Origin: Paenibacillus sinensis
Lineage (GTDB): Bacteria > Bacillota > Bacilli > Paenibacillales > Paenibacillaceae
Length of the DNA stretch: 64,000 nt
Assembly: GCF_019904155.1 (NCBI RefSeq)
Contig: NZ_JAHCMB010000168.1
Span: 60,407 to 124,406, forward strand
Reading direction: 5' to 3'
The stretch's first letter is position 1; every line of letters starts with the position of its first letter. The notes under the pieces are model-generated. The model was not told where the DNA came from. It worked only from the letters and a program-made list of their open reading frames with translations, and did not search any database. Both the position numbers and the translations under genes were made by a program. Shown one piece after another: positions 50,704-58,858 of this stretch.

Positions 50704-53061
50704 GTGTCCAACCATGAGGCCGAATGGAAGGCAGAACAGAAAAGAGTAGACGGGGTGACCGGGCTTCTGAAGAAGCATATCCGGGTGCTGTCCGAGGAGC
50801 TTGGGCTGCACCGCAGCGATGTTGTCGAGCTGCGGAAGGACTTCTGGGAAGAGGTTACCGTCAACTTCAGCAGCCCTGACGATCTCGGCGAGACATCGAC
50901 CAGCCTGCGGCAGCAGGCCCAGGTGCTCTCCGAGCGCGAACGCCATCACCTGCAGTCCAGCAAGGCGCTGAAGAAATATAAGAAGCTGGTGGTTTCGCCC
51001 TATTTCGGGCGTATCGATTTCGCAGAAGCGCCGGACGGAGAGACTGAACGGATCTATCTCGGCATCGGCTCACTGATGGAAGATGACGGAACGTTTCTGA
51101 TCTATGACTGGCGTGCTCCGATCTCCAGTCTGTATTATGACGGAGCTCCGGGGACGGCCTCCTTCGAAACTCCGGCGGGAACGATTAACGGTGAGATGAG
51201 TCTCAAGCGGCAGTTCGTCATAGCGGACGGTGTCATTGAGGTCATGTTCGACACCGGCGTCACGATTGGCGATGAGCTGCTGCAGCAGGTGCTCAGTCAC
51301 AGCGCAGACGACCGGATGAAATCGATTGTCGCGACGATCCAGAAGGAACAGAATGCCATTATCCGGAACGACCGGAGCCGGATGCTTGTCGTTCAAGGAG
51401 CGGCCGGAAGCGGCAAGACATCGGCCGCCCTGCAGCGAGTTGCCTACCTGCTCTATAAATACAGAGACAATCTGCAGGCCGATCAGGTGCTGCTGTTCTC
51501 GCCGAACCCGCTGTTCAACAGTTACGTCTCCACTGTACTGCCTGAGCTTGGCGAAGATAACATGCAGCAGACGACTTTCCAGATGTATCTGGAGCACAGG
51601 CTCGGCCAGGAATTTCAGCTGGAGGACGTGTTCAGCCAGACAGAGACGCTGCTGAACAGTCCAGACGGTCCCGAGACCGATGCACGCCGGGACGGGATTG
51701 CCTATAAATCCTCCGTCGGCTTCCTGGACGCCATCCGCCGGTATGCGACCCGGCTCGAGCAGGAGGGGATGCTGTTCAGGCCTCTGACCTTTCAGGGGCG
51801 GGCGGTTGTAGGTAAGGAGGAGATGGAGCGTCAGTTCTACAGCTACGACTCCACGATCCGGCTGGCGAACCGGATCGAGCTCATGAAAGGCTGGCTGCTG
51901 AAAAAAATCGCCGAATTCAGCCACAGCGAGCGGGGCGCGGCCTGGGTCGAGGATCAGATGGAAGTGATGGATACGGACGACTACCACCGCGCCTATCAAA
52001 TGATGCGGCGCAAGCAGCGGGGCAAGAAAGAAACATTCGATGATTTCGACACCGAGAAGGAAATGCTGTCCCGCTACCTCGTCAGCCAGCGGCTAAAGCC
52101 GCTCAGGGGCTGGGTCAAGCGCAACCGGTTCGTGGATGCCAAAGGCCTGTATTCCCGTCTCTTTCAGGATCGCGATCTACTGGAGGAGCTGAATCAGGGG
52201 ATTTCGCTTCCGGACAGCTGGGGCTCCGTCAGCCGTCAGACGCTGGACGCCTTGTCCGAGGGCTGCCTGGCATATGAAGACGCGACACCCTTCCTGTATT
52301 TGAAGGAGCTCAGCCAGGGCTTCGTTACCAACACAGCGATACGGTACGTATTCGTAGATGAAGTACAGGACTACTCACCGTTCCAGCTTGAATTTCTCCG
52401 CCGCCTGTTCCCACGGGCCAAGATGACGGTACTGGGCGATCTCAATCAAGCTATCTATGCCCAGGGGGAAGCACTCGGGGAGCTGGGCGGTCTCGTCAGC
52501 ATTTACGGCGAAGAGAATACGGAAGTGGTCTCCCTAACCCGAAGCTATCGCTCAACCTACGAGATTGTAGAGTTTACCCGGTCGATGATATCGGGAGGGG
52601 AACGAATTGTTCCATTCAACCGGAAAGGTGAGGAACCTCTGGTCCGGGAGGTCGGCAGTGGAGAGGAGCTGCTGGCCGATGTGGAAGCCGATATCCGGAA
52701 TTTGCATGCCCAGGGCTATCACTATGCTGCGGTTATCTGCAAGACGGCGGAGGAAAGTGCAATCGTCCATGGCTTGCTCAAGGATCGCCTTGACGTTCAG
52801 CTTGTCACCAAGGATACGCCGAATTTCCAGAAAGGGACGCTTGTCCTGCCAGCCTATCTCGCCAAAGGCGTCGAGTTCGATGCCGTCATCATTTACGACG
52901 GTTCTGCCGATCGCTACAACCGGGAGAGCGAACGCAAGCTGTTCTATACGGCCTGCACGCGCGCCATGCACGTTCTGCATATTTTTTCTGAGGGGACGCC
53001 AAGCCCGTTTATACCGGTTACGACGCCGGATGGTGGTATACACGCGAAATCACTGCAATAA
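50704..53061 (+). CDS. helD: HelD, RNA polymerase recycling ATPase (UvrD-like)
   Basis: HelD binds RNA polymerase, opens its DNA and RNA channels and releases stalled complexes using ATP. The 785-residue protein has the HelD-specific N-terminal coiled coil (about residues 1-95), the SPYFGRIDF segment before the ATPase, and Walker A GAAGSGKTSAALQRVAYLLY at about residue 231. It also has Walker B FVDEVQDYSPFQLEFL and the UvrD motifs LTRSYRSTYEI and AKGVEFDAVIIYD. Length and layout match B. subtilis HelD (YvgS, 774 aa). GTG 50704 is preferred to ATG 50695 because AAAGGGG ends at 50694, one base before the ATG and nine before the GTG. Confidence 0.92.
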   Translation: MSNHEAEWKAEQKRVDGVTGLLKKHIRVLSEELGLHRSDVVELRKDFWEEVTVNFSSPDDLGETSTSLRQQAQVLSERERHHLQSSKALKKYKKLVVSPYFGRIDFAEAPDGETERIYLGIGSLMEDDGTFLIYDWRAPISSLYYDGAPGTASFETPAGTINGEMSLKRQFVIADGVIEVMFDTGVTIGDELLQQVLSHSADDRMKSIVATIQKEQNAIIRNDRSRMLVVQGAAGSGKTSAALQRVAYLLYKYRDNLQADQVLLFSPNPLFNSYVSTVLPELGEDNMQQTTFQMYLEHRLGQEFQLEDVFSQTETLLNSPDGPETDARRDGIAYKSSVGFLDAIRRYATRLEQEGMLFRPLTFQGRAVVGKEEMERQFYSYDSTIRLANRIELMKGWLLKKIAEFSHSERGAAWVEDQMEVMDTDDYHRAYQMMRRKQRGKKETFDDFDTEKEMLSRYLVSQRLKPLRGWVKRNRFVDAKGLYSRLFQDRDLLEELNQGISLPDSWGSVSRQTLDALSEGCLAYEDATPFLYLKELSQGFVTNTAIRYVFVDEVQDYSPFQLEFLRRLFPRAKMTVLGDLNQAIYAQGEALGELGGLVSIYGEENTEVVSLTRSYRSTYEIVEFTRSMISGGERIVPFNRKGEEPLVREVGSGEELLADVEADIRNLHAQGYHYAAVICKTAEESAIVHGLLKDRLDVQLVTKDTPNFQKGTLVLPAYLAKGVEFDAVIIYDGSADRYNRESERKLFYTACTRAMHVLHIFSEGTPSPFIPVTTPDGGIHAKSLQ

Positions 53062-53117
53062 CGCCTGTTCATCCGAATCCCGTGCGCATCTGACGACGCT
53101 GCGGCCAGAATCAAAAG

Positions 53118-53146
53118 AGCCTTCTCCGATCTGCGGGGAAGGCTTT
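53118..53146 (+). terminator. Terminator after helD
   Basis: AGCCTTC-T-CC pairs with GG-G-GAAGGCT around a 7-base loop, followed by TTTG. Moderate strength. Confidence 0.65.
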
Positions 53147-53192
53147 GCTATAGGCATGGGATGCATAATCGGCCCGCCCGAACCACATTATA

Positions 53193-53240
53193 GAGGTGCC
53201 GTGTATTTCTCGTTATTGAGGTGCCGTGTATTTCTCGTTA
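53193..53240 (+). repeat. 23-bp perfect direct repeat (period 25) before the MFS gene
   Basis: The two copies start at 53193 and 53218, both reading GAGGTGCCGTGTATTTCTCG followed by TTA. They are separated by TT and end 14 bases before the MFS start codon. Each copy contains a GAGGTG Shine-Dalgarno-like core. A third, partial AAGGTG lies at 53241-53246 and probably serves as the actual ribosome binding site. Confidence 0.85.
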
Positions 53241-53254
53241 AAGGTGGGCCGTTC

Positions 53255-54556
53255 ATGAATACCAAAAAATGGGACATGCTGGCGCTTGCCTCTATCCCTC
53301 TGATCATGACGCTTGGGAACTCCATGCTGCTTCCGGTGCTGCCGCAAATTTCGCGTGAACTGTCTATCGGCTCTTTTCAGGTCAGCATGATCATCACCAT
53401 TTATGGAGTCGTAGCCATTATTATGATTCCAATCGCCGGGTATTTATCGGACCGGTTCGGCCGCAAAGCCGTTATTCTGCCCGCTCTAATCATCGCCGCG
53501 CTTGGCGGAGCCGTATCGGCAGCCGCTGCTTGGCTGATGAGCGGAACATCCGCTTACTGGACCATTCTGGGAGGGCGGCTGCTGCAGGGGATCGGCGCTG
53601 CGGGGGCTTTTCCCATTGTCATTCCATTCGTGGGGGATTTGTTCGATGATGAGGAAGAAGTCAGCCGAAGTTTGGGACTGATCGAGACTTCCAATACGTT
53701 CGGTAAAGTGCTGAGTCCAATTCTGGGCGCCTTTCTGGGCGCGCTCCTGTGGTTTCTTCCTTTTATCACCATACCGGTGCTGTGCCTGATTTCATTTCTG
53801 CTCGTTCTGTTTCTGGTCAAGAGCCCGAAGAATAAACCCAAGAGCAAGTCAACGGTTAAGGAATTCCTCTCTGAAAACCTGAAGATTCTCCGGCAAAAGG
53901 GGCGCTGGCTATACGCGATCTTCGCGGCCGGCTGCATCTGCATGTTCGTCACTTTCGGTGTGCTGTTCTATCTGTCAGAGACCCTGGAGGTCAAACATGG
54001 CATGCATGGTTCGCTGAAAGGACTGGTGCTTGCGATTCCGCTGGCGCTTCTGTGTCTGGCGTCCTACGGTTCGGGCAAGATCATCGGCGAGAATAAGAAG
54101 CGGATGAAATGGCTCGGAGTTGCCGGCATGGCGCTGCTGACGGCGGCGATGGCGGCGGCGGGGTTCTTCAAGGGAATTATCGCGATTGTAGGACTCTTGG
54201 GCGCGGGAGGTGTCGGGATCGGAATCACGCTGCCTTGTCTGGATGCGTTGATTACGGAGGGGATCGACAAGGAGAACCGGGGAACCATTACATCGCTGTA
54301 TAGCAGCATGCGGTTTATCGGCGTAGCGCTCGGCCCGCCGGCCGTATCGCTGCTCATGAACGCCGGGCGCTGGGCGCTGTTCGGCACAATGACTGGCGCT
54401 GGCGCGGCCGGTCTGCTGCTGACGCTGTTCGCCATTAAACCAAGCCAAGGGAGTACGGATGAGAAGAATGGAAAGGCACTGGAGAAGCCTGAATTTCAGA
54501 CGGGGCCTGTAGCGCAAAAGGGCGTGCTTCGCCGTAAAGGGCGTTCACCAGGCTAA
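53255..54556 (+). CDS. MFS multidrug-type transporter
   Basis: The 433-residue, roughly 12-helix major facilitator has the loop 2-3 motif GYLSDRFGRKAVI, the drug/proton-antiporter-like helix 5 region (GRLLQGIGAAGAFPIVIPFVGDLF) and a glycine-rich GLLGAGGVGIGITLPCLDALITEG. It most resembles EmrB/Bcr-type exporters of Bacillales. ATG 53255 is used; the frame is open far upstream through the helD 3' end but lacks homology there. It converges with a MarR gene (4-bp overlap of 3' ends), a likely functional pair. The C-terminal tail of about 35 residues is polar. Confidence 0.87.
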   Translation: MNTKKWDMLALASIPLIMTLGNSMLLPVLPQISRELSIGSFQVSMIITIYGVVAIIMIPIAGYLSDRFGRKAVILPALIIAALGGAVSAAAAWLMSGTSAYWTILGGRLLQGIGAAGAFPIVIPFVGDLFDDEEEVSRSLGLIETSNTFGKVLSPILGAFLGALLWFLPFITIPVLCLISFLLVLFLVKSPKNKPKSKSTVKEFLSENLKILRQKGRWLYAIFAAGCICMFVTFGVLFYLSETLEVKHGMHGSLKGLVLAIPLALLCLASYGSGKIIGENKKRMKWLGVAGMALLTAAMAAAGFFKGIIAIVGLLGAGGVGIGITLPCLDALITEGIDKENRGTITSLYSSMRFIGVALGPPAVSLLMNAGRWALFGTMTGAGAAGLLLTLFAIKPSQGSTDEKNGKALEKPEFQTGPVAQKGVLRRKGRSPG

Positions 54557-54996
54557 TCTTCGTAAGGCTCTCCGGTGTTTCTCCGGATGGTGTCCAGCAT
54601 GGACCGTAGCTCTTTAAGCTGCTTATCCGAAAGCCCGGCGAAGGCGGAATTGAGATGCTGCTGTTCAACAGGTCTCGTTACAGCCAGCAGCTCCTGGCCT
54701 TCTATGGTTGCGTTCAGCAGATAGGCTCTGCGGTCGCTCGCCGACACGGTCTTCGTAATCAGGCCCTTCTTCTCCAGCAGCTCGACAATTCGGGCGGTGG
54801 TGGGCTGGTCTTTATCGACATGCGAGGCGATCGCCTTCTGATTGATATCGGGATAACTGACGATGGTGTACAATACGGTCCACTGCTCGGGTGTTATGCC
54901 ATAGGGCTTGAGCTCCCGGGCGTAATGGGTGGACAGCCGCCGGTAGGCGGAACCGATCAGAAATCCTAGGGACTGGTCCAGAGTGGGTGATGTCAT
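54553..54996 (-). CDS. MarR family transcriptional regulator
   Basis: The 147-residue winged-helix regulator has the MarR layout: N-terminal dimerisation helices (LGFLIGSAYRRLSTHYARELKPYGITPEQWTVLYTI), recognition region QKAIASHVDKDQPTTARIVELLEKKGLITKTVSASDRRAYLLNATIEGQELL, and a C-terminal helix. AAAGGAGC precedes the ATG. The gene overlaps the 3' end of the MFS gene by 4 bp in convergent orientation, so it probably controls that exporter, though an operator could lie at either promoter. Confidence 0.9.
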   Translation of the reverse strand: MTSPTLDQSLGFLIGSAYRRLSTHYARELKPYGITPEQWTVLYTIVSYPDINQKAIASHVDKDQPTTARIVELLEKKGLITKTVSASDRRAYLLNATIEGQELLAVTRPVEQQHLNSAFAGLSDKQLKELRSMLDTIRRNTGEPYED

Positions 54997-55106
54997 TTCA
55001 GTTGCTCCTTTGCTGATGGTTGCCTGTATGAACTCTGTATAACATGGTAGGGGAAAGGCGATGACATTTCAAGCGAAGCCGCGCCGGCATCTCTTCATAT
55101 CCCAAT

Positions 55107-55145
55107 AAAAAAGCTCTTGTCCCCGCATAAGGAACAAGAGCTTTT
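55107..55145 (-). terminator. Terminator of the transaldolase gene
   Basis: AAAAAAGCTCTTGT pairs with ACAAGAGCTTTT. On the minus strand the stem is followed by T residues. Confidence 0.85.
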
Positions 55146-55204
55146 CTGACGTTCGGCGGCTGCCGCTTTCGCGTGAAGCAGGTACTGCCGCCGGACGGCG
55201 CTGG

Positions 55205-55864
55205 TTAGACCTGTTTGGTAACCTGTGGAACCTTCTCCCAATCCTTCAGGAAGCGATCGATCCCGTTGTCGGTCAGCGGATGCTTCCACAGAGAAGGCAG
55301 CAGGGAGCCCGGTATGGTAGCGATGTGGGAACCGGCAAGAGCGGCCTGCTCCACATGAGCGATATTGCGGATGCTGGCGGCGATAATTTCCGATTTCAAA
55401 CCATAGTTGCTCAGGATGGTCTTCAGATCCTTGATCAGCTTCATGCCATCTACGCCGATGTCATCAAGACGTCCGACGAACGGGCTGATGTAAGTAGCGC
55501 CCGCCTTGGCGGCCATCAGGCCTTGAGCGGCCGAGAAGATCAGGGTTACGTTGGTTTTGATGCCTTTCTTGGTCAGCTCATAGCAGGCTTCCAGTCCGTC
55601 TTCCGTCATCGGCAGCTTGATTACGACGTTGGAACCCCACTCGGCGATTTCAAGCGCTTCTTCGAGCATTTCGGCTGCTTTCAGTCCGATAACCTCGGCG
55701 CTTACGGGGCCTGGGACGATGTCTACGATTTCTTTAATGACATCCTTGAACAGTCTGCCTTCCTTTGCGATAAGAGACGGGTTCGTCGTTACACCGTCAA
55801 CCAGTCCGAGACGCGTGATGCGCTTGATTTCTTCAATGTTGCCAGTATCCAAGAAAAACTTCAT
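55205..55864 (-). CDS. tal: Transaldolase, TalC/MipB small-subunit type
   Basis: This enzyme moves a dihydroxyacetone unit between sugar phosphates in the non-oxidative pentose phosphate pathway. The 219-residue TIM barrel has MKFFLDTGNIEEIKR, VTTNPSLIAKEGR, the Schiff-base lysine in VVIKLPMTEDG, TLIFSAAQGLMAAKAGATYISPFVGRLDDIG, and ASIRN. In the closely related fructose-6-phosphate aldolases the position of the F in TLIFS is a tyrosine; phenylalanine here argues for transaldolase. ATG 55864 follows GAGGAGG. A 13-bp palindrome TTCCATTATGGAA (55913-55925) sits upstream and may be an operator. Confidence 0.93.
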   Translation of the reverse strand: MKFFLDTGNIEEIKRITRLGLVDGVTTNPSLIAKEGRLFKDVIKEIVDIVPGPVSAEVIGLKAAEMLEEALEIAEWGSNVVIKLPMTEDGLEACYELTKKGIKTNVTLIFSAAQGLMAAKAGATYISPFVGRLDDIGVDGMKLIKDLKTILSNYGLKSEIIAASIRNIAHVEQAALAGSHIATIPGSLLPSLWKHPLTDNGIDRFLKDWEKVPQVTKQV

Positions 55865-56002
55865 TCCTGTATCCTCCTCTGGTTTTCCACAAATGATATA
55901 GCAGTTGGACAATTCCATTATGGAACAATGGATTCGAAGATTCAACTGTTAATTTGATTATTTCAAAATAACTTTTATAATACAGGTTGAAAAGCCGATG
56001 GC

Positions 56003-56055
56003 CATGCGCCCCCGGGAAATAAAATCCCGAAGGTGCATTCCCGAAGTGGGGCATG
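56003..56055. repeat. Nested inverted repeats upstream of tal
   Basis: An outer CATGC-CCC/GGGG-CATG arm encloses CGGGA...TCCCG (56013-56029). Farther on, GGCTTCC-TT-GGAAGCC (56136-56151) is another short palindrome. They lie between tal and the small gene at 56195 and may end that transcript, although T runs are absent. No gene is seen in 55946-56194. Confidence 0.5.
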
Positions 56056-56194
56056 TCATGTTAAGATATAGGCGGCTTGCTTAATTCGGGATGGAGGCCG
56101 TTTCAGCGCGGAAGCGAGGTCTGTCAGTCGAAGGGGGCTTCCTTGGAAGCCGATTGCGTAAAGAGCTGCGTCAACCAGGGTATGTCAAATCCGC

Positions 56195-56392
56195 TCAGGC
56201 GTGATATTTACCCTGCGGCTCGTTCAGCACCCATTCCAGCATGAGGATCATATCCTCAATCCGCTCTTTCTGCGCCAGCAGGCTGCTGCGCAGAGAGTCC
56301 TGATCGGCAAGCGGCGCGATCCGCGATTCCAGAGAACGCCGCTGGAGGGTCAGCTCGTTGACTTTCGATTTAATTTGATTTTCGGTTCTCAT
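56195..56392 (-). CDS. Small coiled-coil hypothetical protein
   Basis: The 65-residue product is highly charged and helical with heptad-like hydrophobic spacing (IKSKVNELTLQRRSLESRIAPLADQDSLRSSLLAQKERIEDMILMLEWVLNEP), so probably a coiled coil. GGGAGGATAAGAAGAG immediately precedes ATG 56392, supporting translation. No family is recognised. It is divergent from rpiA, 137 bp away. Confidence 0.6.
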   Translation of the reverse strand: MRTENQIKSKVNELTLQRRSLESRIAPLADQDSLRSSLLAQKERIEDMILMLEWVLNEPQGKYHA

Positions 56393-56529
56393 CTCTTCTT
56401 ATCCTCCCGGATGCAATGGGTTTATATGCATAATGATTCCATTATAACGGGCAATGTCTATAAATCCACGGAGCGGTTTTGAATCAATTGATGCAAAAGG
56501 CAAATTACGGCTAACAGGGGTGCTATTAA

Positions 56530-57210
56530 ATGAATATGAAGCGGCTGGCTGCGGAAGCTGCGGTTGAGTATGTGAAGGATGGCATGAAGGTGGGTCTTGG
56601 AACGGGTTCTACGGCGTATTGGGCGATCAATAAGCTTGGCGAACGGGTCAAGGAAGGACTCAAGATTACGGCTGTTGCGACATCGGTCGCTTCCGAGGAG
56701 CAGGCCCGTGAACTGGGAATCCCGCTCGTTCCATTTGCGGAAGTTGACCATCTGGATTTGACGATCGACGGAGCCGATGAGCTGGACGGCAATCTGCGGC
56801 TGATCAAGGGCGGAGGCGGCGCCCTGCTGCGCGAGAAGATAGTCGCCATGGGCAGCGATCGAATGATCGTAGTGGCGGACGAGAGCAAGGCGGTCCGGAC
56901 TCTGGGCAAATTCCCGCTGCCGGTCGAGATTGTGCCGTTCGCCTGGGAGTGGACGCTCAAGGATATTCTCAAGCTGGGCTGTGAAGCGGAGCTTCGGGTT
57001 GACGGCAGCGAGCTGTACAAGACGGACAATGGCAATTACATTGCGGACTGCCGCTTCGGCAGCATCGACGATCCGGCTGCGGTGGCGGCGGCTCTGCAGA
57101 ATATCCCAGGGGTCGTCGAGCATGGCCTGTTCATCGGGATTGCCGGTATGGCCATTGTAGGCAAGAGCGACGGCACGATTGACATCATTGAAGCCAGGGA
57201 GAACGCTTGA
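56530..57210 (+). CDS. rpiA: Ribose-5-phosphate isomerase A
   Basis: RpiA interconverts ribose 5-phosphate and ribulose 5-phosphate. The 226-residue protein shows VGLGTGSTAYWAI, DLTIDGADELDGNLRLIKGGGGALLREKIVA and VDESKAV-type sequences (VADESKAVRTLG), all active-site segments. AGGGG precedes ATG 56530. The stop overlaps the TTG start of the VanZ-like gene, so they may be co-transcribed. Confidence 0.95.
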   Translation: MNMKRLAAEAAVEYVKDGMKVGLGTGSTAYWAINKLGERVKEGLKITAVATSVASEEQARELGIPLVPFAEVDHLDLTIDGADELDGNLRLIKGGGGALLREKIVAMGSDRMIVVADESKAVRTLGKFPLPVEIVPFAWEWTLKDILKLGCEAELRVDGSELYKTDNGNYIADCRFGSIDDPAAVAAALQNIPGVVEHGLFIGIAGMAIVGKSDGTIDIIEARENA

Positions 57211-57698
57211 CAAGAAGCGGGCTTCGGTTCCGGCCGCATCAGGAACGCCGGCCCCGGCCAGACCGATCATGTGCCGCAGCCGTGTGCCTCCTGCTGTATG
57301 CCGCCTGCCTGATCTACTGGATGTTCTTCGGATTCGGAAGAAGCGTGCATCCGGCATCGGATGAACCGCTGCGCTATAACCTGATCCCGTTCAGAACGAT
57401 CAGGCTGTATCTAAGAGCGGCAGCGTGGCTGTCTCCGCAGATCGTGGCGGTTAATCTTCTGGGTAATGTTGCGGTGTTTGTACCATTTGGATTTCTGCTT
57501 CCGCCGTCATGCAGAATGAGGTCGCTGCTTGAACTGATGCTGTGGTTCATTCCCGGGATCTTTCTAGTGGAGATCCTGCAGATGCTGCTGCGGGCAGGAA
57601 GCTTTGATGTGGATGACATTATTTTAAACGGGCTGGGGGTATGGATCGGCTATGTACTATTGAAACTATACCTCCGGTTCATTCGAAAGAGCGGGTGA
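57207..57698 (+). CDS. VanZ-like membrane protein
   Basis: The 163-residue protein has four hydrophobic segments and VanZ-family landmarks: RYNLIPFRTIRLYLR, NLLGNVAVFVPFGFLLP, EILQMLLRAGSFDVDDIILNGLGVWIGYVLLK. VanZ relatives are linked to teicoplanin resistance in enterococci, but most chromosomal copies have no known role. The start is probably TTG 57207, overlapping the rpiA stop. The first 25 residues are Arg/Pro-rich and could be avoided if a later start is used, but I see no better one. Confidence 0.82.
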   Translation: MTRSGLRFRPHQERRPRPDRSCAAAVCLLLYAACLIYWMFFGFGRSVHPASDEPLRYNLIPFRTIRLYLRAAAWLSPQIVAVNLLGNVAVFVPFGFLLPPSCRMRSLLELMLWFIPGIFLVEILQMLLRAGSFDVDDIILNGLGVWIGYVLLKLYLRFIRKSG

Positions 57699-57706
57699 AT
57701 ATAACG

Positions 57707-58144
57707 ATGCTGATTGATTTGAAGACGAGGTTCGATTCAGCCGAAATCGCGGAGCTGATGTCCTATGCGGTCGCGGGAGATCCGTCGGCGCTTGAGCATG
57801 CAGCGCGGGAATACCAGCGGGAATCCGGACCGGAGCTCTTCGGGTGGGAGGATGACGGGCTGGTTGTCGGACTCGTCGGCTTCGAGGAGACCGAGGACGG
57901 CTCACTGGAGCTTCGTCATATCGCCGTTCTCCCGGAGAATCGCGGGAAAGGCTATGCGCGCGGCATGATTCTAGAGCTGATGACACAGCGGAGTCCCCGC
58001 TATGTTGTGGCAGAGACTGCCGATGAGACGACGGCCGATTTCTACCGGGCACTGGGCTTCATGGTCTACTCCCTTGGGGACGGTCCGAGTGGAGCCGAAG
58101 TGCTGCGCTGTGTCTATGAGGTGGAGGAGCCGGAAGAGGATTAA
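57707..58144 (+). CDS. GNAT family acetyltransferase
   Basis: The 145-residue protein has the GNAT core: strand ELRHIAVLPENRGKGYARGMILEL with the acetyl-CoA pyrophosphate loop (R-G-K-G-Y-A), then VAETADETTADFYRALGFMVYSL. The N-terminal half is short. The acyl acceptor is not predictable. ATG 57707 starts 9 bp after the VanZ-like gene; a longer frame from 57641 lies inside that gene. A terminator follows at 58186-58228, so rpiA-vanZ-GNAT may be one transcript. Confidence 0.85.
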   Translation: MLIDLKTRFDSAEIAELMSYAVAGDPSALEHAAREYQRESGPELFGWEDDGLVVGLVGFEETEDGSLELRHIAVLPENRGKGYARGMILELMTQRSPRYVVAETADETTADFYRALGFMVYSLGDGPSGAEVLRCVYEVEEPEED

Positions 58145-58185
58145 ACTGGCGGTCCTTACAGAAAGTCAATCGAATGAGTAAATAC

Positions 58186-58228
58186 AGAGTGTCTGAACGC
58201 CGTTTGACGGATTTGGACACTCTTTTTT
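58186..58228 (+). terminator. Terminator after the GNAT gene
   Basis: AGAGTGTC pairs with GACACTCT, with an inner AACGCCG/CGGATT-type stem, then a run of T. Confidence 0.85.
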
Positions 58229-58323
58229 AGTTGATGATGGGAACTGGCGTTGATCTTCCTGGCGCTCCGTGAAGGTTGAAAGTCAAGCTTTCTGCAAACC
58301 TGCGTTATTTTCAGCTTCGTTTC

Positions 58324-58352
58324 TTGACAATGCCGGGTGGATGCCATATAGT
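58324..58352 (+). promoter_or_regulatory. Strong sigma-A promoter of the MarR-MMPL operon
   Basis: TTGACA and TATAGT are 17 bases apart, about 54 bases before the MarR start. Confidence 0.8.
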
Positions 58353-58374
58353 TTTACAGTGAAACAGTTCTATA
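58347..58374 (+). promoter_or_regulatory. Putative operator overlapping the -10
   Basis: The interval is bounded by TATAG and CTATA inverted arms and contains GTTT-N7-AAAC and two ACAGT direct copies. Position at the -10/+1 suggests autorepression by the MarR protein. Confidence 0.5.
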
Positions 58375-58405
58375 CATGAACTAAATAAGAGGGAGAACGT
58401 ATCCA

Positions 58406-58858
58406 ATGAACAACGAGACTGCTCAGTTGATCAATCGCTACCTGAATGCCTATCAGATTGTCACCCGGAGAATCGGCGCACGAATCAGAGAGAACATCGC
58501 GGAGGGGCTTACAGGTGACCAATTCCAGATTCTCCGGCTGATCGACGGACAGGAGAAATGCACCTCCACTTATCTGGCAGAAGCTTGCTGTGTGGGCAAG
58601 AGCTCCATTACCGCAATCGTCAACCGTCTGGTGGAGGCGGGCCTCATTGAGCGAACTCGTGACGAGATCGACCGCAGACAGGTCTATCTGACCATTAGCG
58701 GGCAGGGCAGTCAAGTGTTCGAAGAGGCAAATCGGAGGGTGTCGGAGATCCTTACTCCATACCTGCTGCATTTTGAAGAGGATCAGATTGAGCTGTTTAT
58801 CTCCATGTTCGAGAAGCTGGCGAATCTGATGCTGGAACCGGGAGGTCAAGAAGAATGA
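58406..58858 (+). CDS. MarR family transcriptional regulator heading an MMPL operon
   Basis: The 150-residue winged-helix protein has the typical layout: helices (AQLINRYLNAYQIVTRRIGARIRENIAEGLTGDQFQIL), recognition region TYLAEACCVGKSSITAIVNRLVEAGLIERTRDEIDRRQVYLTISGQG, and dimerisation helices at the end. The double cysteine in EACCVGKSS is notable and could be redox-sensitive, though this is only a guess. GAGGGAGAA precedes ATG 58406. It overlaps the MMPL gene by 4 bp, so the two are translated together and it probably regulates its own operon. Confidence 0.9.
   Translation: MNNETAQLINRYLNAYQIVTRRIGARIRENIAEGLTGDQFQILRLIDGQEKCTSTYLAEACCVGKSSITAIVNRLVEAGLIERTRDEIDRRQVYLTISGQGSQVFEEANRRVSEILTPYLLHFEEDQIELFISMFEKLANLMLEPGGQEE

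Noticed and set aside
51070..51999. 309-codon open frame antisense to helD
   Set aside because: Shadow of helD, no ribosome binding site or recognisable domain.
52607..53254. 216-residue N-terminal extension of the MFS exporter frame
   Set aside because: It lies out of frame in helD and through the helD terminator and the direct repeats; ATG 53255 has its own ribosome binding site and the first MFS helix.
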